Source: Fimbriimonadaceae bacterium (GTDB lineage: Bacteria > Armatimonadota > Fimbriimonadia > Fimbriimonadales > Fimbriimonadaceae). Taken from it: a DNA stretch of 64,000 nt. Made by a program: the position numbers and the translations under genes. Of the stretch, positions 16,294 through 24,954 are shown one piece after another. The stretch's first letter is position 1. Each line of letters starts with the position of its first letter. The stretch spans positions 124,001-188,000 of the forward strand of contig CP075365.1 in NCBI GenBank assembly GCA_019454125.1, in the 5' to 3' direction. The notes beneath the pieces were generated by a model. It was not told the DNA's origin. It did no database searches and worked only from the letters and a program-made list of their open reading frames with translations.

Positions 16294-17290
16294 GACGGGC
16301 CGAAGGGTCGGCTGCCTGCTGGTCGCGGCAATCGGCCTTGCGGCGGCGGGCTTTCTGGCGTTCAAAGGGTACGTCGCCTCCTTGGCGGTCGTCGATATCG
16401 GCGAGGCGACGCAGGAGTACGTGAGGTTCAACCAACCTACGCCGGTCGGCGAGGCCGTCGATTTTCTGCAGAAGCAGAAGATCATCAAGGGCGACGCCAC
16501 CGGGAAGTACGTCCGACTGAGCAGGATGACGTTCACAGTGGCGGCCGGCACCTATTCGTTCCAGCGAGTCCACACCCCCGGTCAAGTCGTCGGCACCCTG
16601 CAGAAACCGGTCCGCAACATGGTGCGCCTGCCCGAAGGCTGGTGGATCAAGCGGACGGCCGACCGGCTTCAAGAGCAGCTTGTCTGCAGCGCTACAGACT
16701 ATGTCAAGGCGGCCAACGACGCCGCGGGCTTCTCCCGGAAAACGAGGACCGGCACCCTAGAAGGCCATCTTTTCCCGGACACCTACGACCTGCCACCCCT
16801 GCTGGGGGCGGAAGAAGTTGTGCAGCGTCAACTTCGGGCCTTCGAGCAGAAGGCATGGCCGATCCTGGAGGCGGCCGACGATCCAGAGGCGGCCCTCATC
16901 GTCGCATCGATGGTAGAAACGGAAACGGCGAAGGACAGCGAACGGCCCCGAGTCGCCGGGGTGATCTATAACCGTTTAAAGAGGAACATGAGGCTGGAGA
17001 TCGACGCGACCGTGCTCTACGCGCTGCAGAAGTGGCAGGTCTTGGGGCCTGGAGTCGTGCGCAAGGTCCGCTCGCCTTACAACACCTATCTCAACTTCGG
17101 CCTCCCGCCAGGGCCGATCTGTTCGCCGGGGGTCGCTTCGATCAAGGCGGCCGTCAACCCCGAGCAGCACGACTTCCTTTACTACGTCGCGCGGCCCGAC
17201 CGCAGCCATTTCTTCGCCAAGACGTACGAGGAGCATCGTGCCAACATCCGCAAGGCGTCAAAGGAACGGGAGGCCGCAGCAAAACGATGA
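16286..17290 (+). CDS. mltG: Endolytic murein transglycosylase MltG
   Basis: Inner-membrane lytic transglycosylase that cuts nascent peptidoglycan. The frame gives an N-terminal membrane segment (CLLVAAIGLAAAGFLAF), a LysM-like/YceG region, LEGHLFPDTYDLP, the catalytic ASMVETETA (Glu211 by this start, matching E. coli Glu218), GVIYNRLKRNMRLEIDATVLYAL and PYNTYLNFGLPPGPICSPG. No ATG, GTG or TTG in this frame lies before the membrane segment. The best start is CTG 16286, five bases after AGGTGG and overlapping the ruvX stop. A TTG at 16382 would delete the membrane anchor. With CTG the protein is 334 residues, the family's usual length. Confidence 0.9.
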   Translation: MSKTGRRVGCLLVAAIGLAAAGFLAFKGYVASLAVVDIGEATQEYVRFNQPTPVGEAVDFLQKQKIIKGDATGKYVRLSRMTFTVAAGTYSFQRVHTPGQVVGTLQKPVRNMVRLPEGWWIKRTADRLQEQLVCSATDYVKAANDAAGFSRKTRTGTLEGHLFPDTYDLPPLLGAEEVVQRQLRAFEQKAWPILEAADDPEAALIVASMVETETAKDSERPRVAGVIYNRLKRNMRLEIDATVLYALQKWQVLGPGVVRKVRSPYNTYLNFGLPPGPICSPGVASIKAAVNPEQHDFLYYVARPDRSHFFAKTYEEHRANIRKASKEREAAAKR

Positions 17291-18378
17291 GACACGTCCG
17301 TCCTGGGGTGTTCGCCCGCCAGAGCATGCCCAGCACGCTCCGCCGGTTCAGCCCGAAGGAAGCGCTCGAACGGCTGACAGACGTTGACTTGGACGCCTTG
17401 AAGCAGGCCGACAAACGCCTGATCCTGCTGGACGTAGACAACACCCTCATCCGGTGGCGCGAGACGCAGGCGTCCGAAGATGTCCTTGCCTGGCTCCAGA
17501 AGGCGAAGGCGCTGGGCTTTGACCTCTGCATCCTGAGCAACACGAACAACTGGGACCGGCTTGGCGCGCTCTCCAAAGCGATCGACGTGCCGTTCATCCG
17601 CGACAAGAACAAGCCCAGCCGGGCGATGTTCCAGCGGGCGCTGGAGAAGTTCGGGCGCAAGCCGGAGGAAGCGGTGATGATCGGGGACCAGCTCTTCACT
17701 GACGTCCTGGGCGCGAACCGCTCCGGGATCGACGCGATCTGGATTCGGCCGATGGCCTCGCACGAGTTCGCCGGAACCCGCTACATCAGTCGGAACCTCG
17801 AGCGGGTCGCGGCCCTCTTCCTTTACCAGTACTTCCAAGAACACCCTCCCAAAGAGGCGGTAGAGAAGGTCGAGCAGGGGCTTTACTCCGGTTCGACGCT
17901 CGTCCAGTTCGTCCGGTTCATCATCGTCGGGGCGAGCTCCACGATCATCGACATCGGCCTGCTCTTCGTCGTGATGTTCGCCGTCCCGATCAACGGCCAA
18001 CCGCTCGGCACGGTGCTGGGCGAATGGCTCTTGGCCTGGCAGCCCGGTGTTTTTGGCTTCGCCCAAGCCCGTCCCAGCGACGCAGCCGTCCCCGTGCTGA
18101 CCGTGCCCGTGACCTCGCTCGCGATCCTCAACGGCTTCTATTGGAACCGCCTTTGGACCTTTGAGAGCCGCGATCCGAGCACGCGCCACCGGCAGTTCGT
18201 CCGCTATTGGATCATCGCGCTGCTTGCGATGCTCATCAATGCCGCGGTCAAGACCTTGGGCAACAACGTCTTGCCGGGTCACGCAAAGCTCAGCTTGCTC
18301 GCCGCGTCGGCGATCGCGACCGTCGTGGCGGGTGTGTTCAACTTCTACTTCCAGAGAAACTGGACCTTTAAGTCGTGA
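17287..18378 (+). CDS. Fusion of YqeG-type HAD phosphatase and GtrA membrane domain
   Basis: A 363-residue two-domain protein. Residues about 30-190 are a HAD IIIA phosphatase of the YqeG/Gep4 type: nucleophile motif LLDVDNTLIRW (Asp49, Asp51), LCILSNTNNW (motif II), KPSRAMF with Lys, and VMIGDQLFTDVLGANRSG. Residues about 208-363 are a GtrA-like domain with four helices, ending in the hallmark FNFYFQRNWTFKS; the mid-domain copy NGFYWNRLWTFES precedes it. YqeG relatives dephosphorylate phosphatidylglycerophosphate; GtrA proteins are linked to flipping of polyprenyl-phosphate sugars. The two together in one chain suggests lipid phosphate processing at the membrane. Start ATGA overlaps mltG. 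Confidence 0.88.
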   Translation: MRHVRPGVFARQSMPSTLRRFSPKEALERLTDVDLDALKQADKRLILLDVDNTLIRWRETQASEDVLAWLQKAKALGFDLCILSNTNNWDRLGALSKAIDVPFIRDKNKPSRAMFQRALEKFGRKPEEAVMIGDQLFTDVLGANRSGIDAIWIRPMASHEFAGTRYISRNLERVAALFLYQYFQEHPPKEAVEKVEQGLYSGSTLVQFVRFIIVGASSTIIDIGLLFVVMFAVPINGQPLGTVLGEWLLAWQPGVFGFAQARPSDAAVPVLTVPVTSLAILNGFYWNRLWTFESRDPSTRHRQFVRYWIIALLAMLINAAVKTLGNNVLPGHAKLSLLAASAIATVVAGVFNFYFQRNWTFKS

Positions 18379-19193
18379 GCTGGAAGGAGTGGCGGGCCGT
18401 CGAACGTGGGGACTTGGCCGTCATCGGCGATCCCATCGCCCACTCCCTTTCACCCGTGATGCAGAACGCCGCTTTGCGGCACGCAGGTCTTTCGTGGGGC
18501 TATCAGGCCGTGCGAGTTCCCCTGGAAGAGTTTGACGAAGCGCTGGGGCACCTGGCCGCTTGCGGCCTTTGGGGCCTGAACGTGACCGTCCCTATCAAGG
18601 AAGCGGCCTTCGCCTGGTGCACCGACGTCGACCCGCGGTTAGGCGCCGCGAACACTTTAGACCTGCGGACACCGGGCCGGGGCACGAACACCGACGCTCC
18701 CGGGTTCATGGACACCCTGGCGGAACTTGGCGTCCAGCCGTGCCGGGCCGTGGTGCTCGGGGCGGGAGGGTCGGCCCGTGCTGTCGCCGTCGCCCTTTGC
18801 GACGCCGGATTCCAGGTCGCCCTGCACAACCGGACCTCAGACCGGGCGCGGGCCCTGAGGGGCGAAACCGGCCTTGCGATCGAGATCCTTGAGGAACCGG
18901 TCTTGACGGGGGGAGGGCTGGTGGTCAACGCCACTTCGGCCGGACTGGGAGGGGAGGCTCCATACGTGGCCTGGGAAACGGCCGAACCGGGCGCCCTCGC
19001 CTACGACCTGATGTACGGCCCAGCTCAGACCGCCTTCTGTGAGGCGGCCGAAGCGAGGGGGCTCCGTTCGACTGACGGCCTCGCGATGCTGGTCGCGCAG
19101 GGGGCTAGGTCGTTCACCTGGTGGCTCGACATCCCCGCTCCCCGTCAGGCTATGATGAGGGCGCTCGATGAGCATCGTCGCTCCAACCGCTGA
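18375..19193 (+). CDS. aroE: Shikimate dehydrogenase
   Basis: NADPH-dependent reduction of 3-dehydroshikimate to shikimate in aromatic amino acid synthesis. The 272-residue protein has the N-terminal substrate motif IGDPIAHSLSPVMQNAAL, LNVTVPIKEAA (catalytic Lys), NTDAPGFMDTL, NADP-binding VLGAGGSARAVAVAL, VVNATSAGLGGE and YDLMYGPAQTAFC, then a late DGLAMLVAQGARSFTWW. All are AroE hallmarks in order. The start is GTG 18375, overlapping the previous stop as GTGA. Its end overlaps sua5 by 26 bases. Confidence 0.95.
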   Translation: MSWKEWRAVERGDLAVIGDPIAHSLSPVMQNAALRHAGLSWGYQAVRVPLEEFDEALGHLAACGLWGLNVTVPIKEAAFAWCTDVDPRLGAANTLDLRTPGRGTNTDAPGFMDTLAELGVQPCRAVVLGAGGSARAVAVALCDAGFQVALHNRTSDRARALRGETGLAIEILEEPVLTGGGLVVNATSAGLGGEAPYVAWETAEPGALAYDLMYGPAQTAFCEAAEARGLRSTDGLAMLVAQGARSFTWWLDIPAPRQAMMRALDEHRRSNR

Positions 19194-20097
19194 GAATATT
19201 CGCTTCGCCGCACGGGTCGTCCGTGAAGGCGGGGCGGTTGTGATGCCGACCGAGACCGTCTATGGGCTGGCCTGCGACGCGACCAACGACGCGGCCGTCG
19301 CCAACGTCTTCTCCATCAAGGGGCGGCCGAGTGAGAACCCGCTCATCGTGCACATTGGAGGCCTGGACTGGCTCGAAAGGGTCGCCGCGTCCTGGCCGAA
19401 AGTGGTCGAAGAACTGGCCCTTCGCTATTGGCCTGGGCCACTGACCCTCGTCCTGCCGAAGTGCAAGGACTTGCCGGACCGGACCACGGCCGGGCTCGAG
19501 ACTGTCGCCGTCCGCGTGCCGGACCATGACGTCGCCCTCGCCCTCATCGACGAGGCGGGCTGCCCGATCGCCGCTCCCAGCGCCAACGCGTTCAGCCGAC
19601 TCTCACCCACCACCGCAGAAGCGGTCGCACCGGAGATCGCCGGCCAGGTGCCGATGATTCTGGACGGCGGACCTTGCTCGGTGGGACTCGAGAGCACCGT
19701 GCTCGACCTCTCGACAAAAACCCCGCAGATCCTGCGGCCGGGCGGCGTCTCGCGGGCCGACATAGAAGCGGCCCTGCGAATGCCGCTCGGCATCGTGCCT
19801 CCGCCAGCCGTCCGCCGCTCACCGGGCATGTACCAGCGGCACTATGCGCCTCGGGCGGCGATCCGGTTCGTCGACAGCCTTTCGAACGGCGAGAGCGGCT
19901 TGACCTTCCAGACCGCCACCGGCCCCGGACAGATCCACATGCCCCGCGAACCTCGGGCCTACGCGACCATCCTCTACGACGCTCTGCGGCGCGTCGATGA
20001 GTCCGGCGCGACCGAGATCGCGATCGAACTTCCACCCGAAGGGCCCGAGTGGGAAGCGGTCCACGACCGCTTGAAGAAGGCCTCCGCCACGCCCTAA
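19168..20097 (+). CDS. sua5: Threonylcarbamoyl-AMP synthase (Sua5/YwlC type)
   Basis: Makes threonylcarbamoyl-AMP from threonine, bicarbonate and ATP, first step of t6A37 tRNA modification. Residues 1-200 are the YrdC domain: GAVVMPTETVYGLACDA, IFSIKGRP-like NVFSIKGRPSENPLIVH, RVPDHDVA, PIAAPSANAFSRLSPTT, LESTVLDLS and ILRPGGVS. A linker with GMYQRHYAPRA leads to a Sua5 domain of reduced size. With 309 residues it is slightly short for Sua5 (about 340). The window also holds mtaB, which methylthiolates the t6A product. Last gene of the operon; it overlaps the convergent STAS gene by four bases. Confidence 0.93.
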   Translation: MSIVAPTAENIRFAARVVREGGAVVMPTETVYGLACDATNDAAVANVFSIKGRPSENPLIVHIGGLDWLERVAASWPKVVEELALRYWPGPLTLVLPKCKDLPDRTTAGLETVAVRVPDHDVALALIDEAGCPIAAPSANAFSRLSPTTAEAVAPEIAGQVPMILDGGPCSVGLESTVLDLSTKTPQILRPGGVSRADIEAALRMPLGIVPPPAVRRSPGMYQRHYAPRAAIRFVDSLSNGESGLTFQTATGPGQIHMPREPRAYATILYDALRRVDESGATEIAIELPPEGPEWEAVHDRLKKASATP

Positions 20098-20909
20098 GGC
20101 TTCCCGCCGGAGACCGGCCCCCGGACGATGACCAACGGGCGGCGGACCCGTTCGACCACGGCGGCCAACGTTTTCAGGCACGTCTCGTCGCCCTCGCGGA
20201 ACTCGGGGAGGGCAAGCACCACGTGCGCCGCTTCAAACTCGTCCGCGACCTCGTTCAGGATCGCCGAGAGGTCACGCCCGCGCTCGATGCGCAGCACGGT
20301 GGGAGTGCCCCGGTCGTGCAGCCGCTTCCGGGCGGTTTCCAGCCCGATGGCGGCGGCTTCCTCCTTCTCCGGCATCGGGGCCGTGACGGGCTTTTCCCGC
20401 GGGACGATGATCGGGGCGACGACGACCGCCTTAGCCGGCATCGATTCGACCAGTTCCTCCAAAACGTCAAGGAGGTGGGCATCGTCGCGGGTCACGCTGA
20501 GGCAGGCGACGATGTGGCGGTCGAAAGCCTTGAGCGACTCTTTCTTCCTTCGGGGGCCGTGCTCCTCGTCCTCGACCAAGAGGTCGAGCGAACGGCGGGC
20601 GTCATCGACCGTCTTGACGACGGGGAGTTGGGACCGCACGTTCGGCACCTGGCGCAAGACCTCCATGACATGCTCGGGGACGGCCGCGACGATGATGCGG
20701 GCGTCCTCGAACTTGTTCACGAACTCTATGGCGTCGATGAAGGTCTCCGCTCCTTCCTGCGTGACCTCGGTGATGTCGCTGCAGTCGATGATGACGCCGG
20801 TGGGGTGGCGCTTCAGCGTCAGCGAGATCGCCGTGTGGATCGTCTCCCAAAAGTTCGAGCGAAGCGGCCCGGAGAGACGGATGACGTCTTCGTAAGACTC
20901 GACGATCAT
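20094..20909 (-). CDS. STAS domain fused to universal-stress-like domain
   Basis: A 271-residue cytoplasmic protein. Residues 1-110 read as a STAS fold (VIRLSGPLRSNFWETI, GVIIDCSDITEVTQEGAETFIDAI, ARIIVAAVPEHV, LPVVKTVDDARRSL). The usual phosphorylated Ser of anti-sigma antagonists is not obvious: TQEGAE replaces DSSG. Residues about 128-265 look like a UspA-type fold (DRHIVACLSV, VVVAPIIVPR, AHVVLALP, PLVIVRGP). It starts five bases after the APC permease stop and so is probably its regulatory partner; sulfate transporters often carry STAS domains, but here it is a separate gene beside an APC permease. Function unknown. Confidence 0.7.
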   Translation of the reverse strand: MIVESYEDVIRLSGPLRSNFWETIHTAISLTLKRHPTGVIIDCSDITEVTQEGAETFIDAIEFVNKFEDARIIVAAVPEHVMEVLRQVPNVRSQLPVVKTVDDARRSLDLLVEDEEHGPRRKKESLKAFDRHIVACLSVTRDDAHLLDVLEELVESMPAKAVVVAPIIVPREKPVTAPMPEKEEAAAIGLETARKRLHDRGTPTVLRIERGRDLSAILNEVADEFEAAHVVLALPEFREGDETCLKTLAAVVERVRRPLVIVRGPVSGGKP

Positions 20910-20914
20910 AAGAG

Positions 20915-22789
20915 CTAGCGGAGGAAGTAGCGGACGTTCGTGACGACCACGTTCTTGCGCGAGGCGAGGGCGGTCTTCAATTGGGCGGCCGCGTTATTGT
21001 GTAGGATGGCATGCCAGGGATATTTGGGCACGGCCTGGGGCACGATGACAGTCACGACCAAGTCCGGATCCTCTGCGATCATCTGGTCCACGTAGTCGGT
21101 GACGGGATCCACCAGTGACCGGTAGGGCGAGTCCAAGATCACCAGCGGGAGGTCTTCGCCGAACTCTTCCCAGGCTTTCTTGAGACTTTCGGCGCTGGAG
21201 CCGTCGAGGGTCACGTGCAACGCGCGGACGTCCGCCGTGCTGGCCCGAGCATAGGCGATCGCGCTCAGGATGCCTTTGTGCAACCTCGGCACCAACAGGA
21301 GAGCCGCCGTCTTGTACTTGGGAATCACGTCGTCCGGAGCCAAGTTCAGTTCGTTCGCCAGATACTTGTAGTGCTTGCTGATCGCCTGGAAAAGGAACAG
21401 CATCGCGGCCAGCGCGATCACGATCAGGTAAGCGCCCTCTTCCCACTTCGTGACAAGCAGGATGCCCGTCACGATGAACGTGACCAGGGCGCCGAACCCG
21501 CTGATCGACATTTGCCAGGCCTTCTTGCGGGCGGAGCCGGTCGCGCCCTCGGCCAGGGCCTGCTTCCGCTCGGTCCAGAGCTTCATCGCCATGCCTGCCT
21601 GGCTCAACGTGAAGGAGATGAAGACGCCCATCGCATAGAGCGGGATCAAACTGTGGGTGTCCGCGTTGTAGAAGACGATGAGCGCCACCGCGAACAGAGA
21701 AAGCAGGACGATGCCGTTCTGGAAAACGAGGCGGTCGCCCAGCGACATCAGCTGCCGGGGGAGGAAGTTGTCCCGGGCGACGAAGCTGGCCAAGCGGGGG
21801 AAATCGGCGTAAGCCGTGTTCGCAGCCAGGAACAGGATCGTGGCCGTCGCGACAAGAGTCAGGCGGAAGAGCCAGGAGCCGTCGCCAAAGTGCAGGCTCG
21901 CCAGCTGCGCGACCACCGTCTGGTATCCCGGGGCATCGGCGGCCATGGGGACGATGCCGTAGTGCATTGCGGACCAGCTGACGCCCAAGAACATGGTGAG
22001 CAACAAACCGACCATGAGGATCAGGGTCAGGCCGGCGTTCCGGGGCGCCGGGTCCTTGAAGGCAGGCACACCGTCCGCGATCGCCTCCGTCCCCGTGAGC
22101 GCCGTACACGAGGCGGCAAAGGCCCGCAGGAGGAGGAGCACGTTGATCGCGTGCCACCCTTCGGCCGGAGCGGTGAGCCCCTGGGGCGGGATGTGTGGCG
22201 ACCCTGCCCCCCTCATCAAGCTCGTCCCGATGAGCGCCAGCATCATGACGACAAAGAAGTAAGTCGGTATGGCGAACAGCGCGCCGCTCTCTTTCGCGCC
22301 ACGCAGGTTCGCCAGGCCCAAGAGGGCGATGGCCGCGACGCCGATAGGGACGGCGAAGGGTTGGACGCCCGGCGCCATCGAAACGATGGCGGCAATGCCA
22401 GAACTGACTGAGACCGCGACCGTGAGGACGTAATCGATCAACAAAGAGGCCCCAGCGATCTTGGCCGCCCCTTTCCCAAGGTTCTCGGACGAGACGATAT
22501 AAGTGCCGCCACCTTTCGGATAGGCCTGGATCGTCTGGAAGTAGCTGAAGCCCACAATGAGCATCAGAACGCCGAGCCAGGCGCTCACCTTTAGCAGGTA
22601 TTGGAGTCCGACCGGCCCCGCCAAGACGAGGACCAACATGATCTCCTCGCTCGCATAAGCGACCGAAGAGAGCGCGTCCGAGGCGAAGACGGCGAGCCCA
22701 AAAGGAACGATGAGCTTCTCGTGGTGGGCCCGCTTTGTAGCGATCGGCCGCCCCAGCAATATCCGCTTAAGCCGTGATATCCCCGTCAT
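20915..22789 (-). CDS. APC family permease with cytosolic C-terminal domain
   Basis: A 624-residue amino acid/cation permease of the APC superfamily. It begins KRAHHEKLIVPFGLAVFASDALSSVAYASEEIM (helix 1 with conserved small residues), followed by about 12 helices to residue ~470, including YFQTIQAYPKGGGTYIVSSENLG, typical of this subfamily. The last ~150 residues are soluble, with LLVPRLHKGILSAIAYARA and VILDSPYRSLVDPVTDYVD, like a USP-related domain. The substrate cannot be told from sequence; amino acids or K+ are possible. Operon with the STAS/USP gene downstream. Confidence 0.87.
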   Translation of the reverse strand: MTGISRLKRILLGRPIATKRAHHEKLIVPFGLAVFASDALSSVAYASEEIMLVLVLAGPVGLQYLLKVSAWLGVLMLIVGFSYFQTIQAYPKGGGTYIVSSENLGKGAAKIAGASLLIDYVLTVAVSVSSGIAAIVSMAPGVQPFAVPIGVAAIALLGLANLRGAKESGALFAIPTYFFVVMMLALIGTSLMRGAGSPHIPPQGLTAPAEGWHAINVLLLLRAFAASCTALTGTEAIADGVPAFKDPAPRNAGLTLILMVGLLLTMFLGVSWSAMHYGIVPMAADAPGYQTVVAQLASLHFGDGSWLFRLTLVATATILFLAANTAYADFPRLASFVARDNFLPRQLMSLGDRLVFQNGIVLLSLFAVALIVFYNADTHSLIPLYAMGVFISFTLSQAGMAMKLWTERKQALAEGATGSARKKAWQMSISGFGALVTFIVTGILLVTKWEEGAYLIVIALAAMLFLFQAISKHYKYLANELNLAPDDVIPKYKTAALLLVPRLHKGILSAIAYARASTADVRALHVTLDGSSAESLKKAWEEFGEDLPLVILDSPYRSLVDPVTDYVDQMIAEDPDLVVTVIVPQAVPKYPWHAILHNNAAAQLKTALASRKNVVVTNVRYFLR

Positions 22790-22819
22790 AGCTCGGCTGA
22801 CCGCGCCGTCAACGCCTTG

Positions 22820-23872
22820 CTATCCTAGCACCCGACGCGTTTCCGTGATGCGCAGGTCGGGGTCTAACGTCAGCCAAACACGAGGGTCCAGGCTCAGGCC
22901 GGGGGCCGCCCTGCGGGGGTTGAGACAGCAAAGGCGGATCGCGGTCTCTGCGCCGAAGTCCTCCCACAAGAATCGGAAACTGTCATACAGCGTCGACGCG
23001 CTCCCCGCCAAAGTGCCGTCTTCCAAGCTGACGACGCCCTTGACCACGGACGCCTTGTGGCCCCACAGCTCGAACTCGCTCCGGTTGGGCAGCCCTGCGC
23101 CCGCGGCAGCGTCGCTGACCGCCACGATCTTCTCCAGCGGCTTGCACTTGAAGAGGAGCTCCGCCGCCTCCTTCGCGACGTGGACCCGGTCGTAGACCAG
23201 CTCGCAGGTCAGATCGGGGTTGGTGAGGGCGTAGCCGACGATGCCCGGGCTGCGATGGTGGAAGGGGCGCATCGCGTTGAACATATGGGTCACGTTCGAG
23301 GCTCCGAATTCGAAGCCGATCCGCGCCTCGTCGTAATCGGCGTCGGTGTGGCCCATCGAGACGGTGACGTTCCGGTCGCGCAACCGCGAGATGAGGGCCG
23401 TCGCATTGGGCAGTTCGGGAGCCAAGGTCACCAGCTTGAGCCGCGGGTCGTTCAAGACGTCGTCCCATTCGCCCGGGCCGCTCGGAGGGAGGGCGATCGC
23501 TTCCTTGGGCTGCGCACCGGCCCTCGCGGGGCTAATGAAAGGGCCTTCCATGTGAAAGCCCGCCACCATCGGATCTTCAGGCAAGAGGCTCAAGAACCGT
23601 TGGACACCCATCACCGAGCTTGCGACCGTCGTGGGAAGCAGCGACTCATATCCCTGCCGACACAGGGCGTCCAGCCACTTACGCCAGCCTTCCGAGTCGG
23701 CCGTCATGCCGTCGACTCCCACCCCGCCGTGAGCGTGGATGTCAACAAAGCCGGGGACCAGCGTCCCTTCGGGCTTCTTGGTCACCCTTTCGAGGATCGG
23801 CCCACCCTCGTCCCATTCGACAAGATAAGCCCCAAAACCCTGCGGACCAAGGGCATCAAGAACCTGGCTCAC
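22820..23872 (-). CDS. nagA: N-acetylglucosamine-6-phosphate deacetylase
   Basis: Amidohydrolase that removes acetate from GlcNAc-6-P in amino sugar recycling. Metal and substrate motifs are present: GFVDIHAHGGVGVDGMTAD (HxH), GFHMEGPFISPARAGAQ (metal Glu), SMGHTDADYDEA, ASNVTHMFNAMRPFHHRSPG, and VSDAAAGAG (catalytic Asp). At 350 residues it is a little short, as the N-terminal beta-domain is trimmed. The start GTG overlaps the dprA stop (GTGA at 23872-23869). No nagB is adjacent. Confidence 0.92.
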   Translation of the reverse strand: MSQVLDALGPQGFGAYLVEWDEGGPILERVTKKPEGTLVPGFVDIHAHGGVGVDGMTADSEGWRKWLDALCRQGYESLLPTTVASSVMGVQRFLSLLPEDPMVAGFHMEGPFISPARAGAQPKEAIALPPSGPGEWDDVLNDPRLKLVTLAPELPNATALISRLRDRNVTVSMGHTDADYDEARIGFEFGASNVTHMFNAMRPFHHRSPGIVGYALTNPDLTCELVYDRVHVAKEAAELLFKCKPLEKIVAVSDAAAGAGLPNRSEFELWGHKASVVKGVVSLEDGTLAGSASTLYDSFRFLWEDFGAETAIRLCCLNPRRAAPGLSLDPRVWLTLDPDLRITETRRVLG

Positions 23873-24954
23873 TGGGCGCGAGCGTACCCCTCGGTCGCCC
23901 GGACAATCGCGCCCTCAAGCTCCAAAATTGTCAGGGCGGAAAGCACGCGGCCGGGGGCGAGACCCGTCGATTCGGCAAGCTTTTCGACCGAAAGCGGCTG
24001 ACCGACCAACGCTCCGAAAACGGCCGCCTCGTCGCCGCCGAAGGCGGACGGGTCGAACTCCTGCCCAGGGGAAGCCTGCAGCCCCAAGCTCCGCAGGACT
24101 TGCCCCGGGTCGTCCGCTAACACCGCCCCTCGGCGGATCAAGGCGTGCGAGCCGACGAAGCTCGGTTGGTTCGCGGGGCCGGGGACGACGAAGGTCGTTC
24201 GGCCCGCTTCCCGAGCGTGCTTGGCGGTGATGAGGGCGCCGCTCTCGGACGGCACCTCGACCAAGATCACGGCCCTGCAAAGCCCGGCGACGACGCTGTT
24301 CCGACCCGGGATCCAATGCTTCTTCGGCCCGACCCCGCACGGGTAACGGCTCATGAGCGCCCCCCTTTCGCGGATCTTCGCGTAGAGCTGGGCGTGGCGG
24401 CTGGGATAGACCACGTCCACGCCGCAGGGGAGGACCGCGAGGGTCGCGCCCCCCGCCTCCATCGCAGCCTCGTGGGCTGCGCGGTCAATGCCCACCGCCC
24501 CGCCGCTCACCACCGTCGCGCCGGCTTGGGCAAGCTCGCCCGCGAAGCGCCGCGCCATCGCAAGCCCATAGGTGCTCGCCGTCCGCGTTCCCACGATGGC
24601 CACCATCGGCCGATCGAGGCACCGAAGGTCTCCGTCGACGAAGACGGCAGGGGGAGGCGAAGGCGCCCGCAAAAGCAAGGACGGCAAGCGGTCGCCGAAG
24701 AGCACCTCGGCCCCGCCCAGGAGAGCGCGCTCGGCGGCAGTGGCGTCATGGGCCGCCATCGCCTGGCGCTGTCGCTCGCTGGCACCGGGCCAAGCGAGAA
24801 GGAACGCTTCAGGGTCGGGGGAGGAAGACGCTCCGGCCGCGGCCCGGGACGCCTGTTCGACGCCCAGTTCCGCGGCCAAGATCCGCGACCAGAAGGCCGC
24901 GGAAAGTTCGCTAGGTCTAGCCGCCTCCGGCTGCCCCGCCACGCCTTCTGCCAC
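23869..24954 (-). CDS. dprA: DNA-processing protein DprA
   Basis: Loads RecA on incoming single-stranded DNA in natural transformation. The Rossmann core is clear: PMVAIVGTRTASTYGLAMARRFA, TVVSGGAVGIDRAAHEAAM, TLAVLPCGVDVVYPSRHAQLY, SRYPCGVGPKKHWIPGRNSVVAGLC and VEVPSESGALITAKHA. A C-terminal winged helix (VFGALVGQPLSVEKLAESTGLAPGRVLSALTILELEG) follows. The frame opens at a TTG at 25023, but that part only shadows the end of the PQQ gene; I pick GTG 24954, with GTG 24942 also possible. It overlaps the PQQ gene by about 38 bases. Confidence 0.92.
   Translation of the reverse strand: MAEGVAGQPEAARPSELSAAFWSRILAAELGVEQASRAAAGASSSPDPEAFLLAWPGASERQRQAMAAHDATAAERALLGGAEVLFGDRLPSLLLRAPSPPPAVFVDGDLRCLDRPMVAIVGTRTASTYGLAMARRFAGELAQAGATVVSGGAVGIDRAAHEAAMEAGGATLAVLPCGVDVVYPSRHAQLYAKIRERGALMSRYPCGVGPKKHWIPGRNSVVAGLCRAVILVEVPSESGALITAKHAREAGRTTFVVPGPANQPSFVGSHALIRRGAVLADDPGQVLRSLGLQASPGQEFDPSAFGGDEAAVFGALVGQPLSVEKLAESTGLAPGRVLSALTILELEGAIVRATEGYARAQ

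Noticed and set aside
20028-20100. Overlap of sua5 and the STAS gene as a regulatory site
   Set aside because: A four-base convergent overlap is common in this compact genome.
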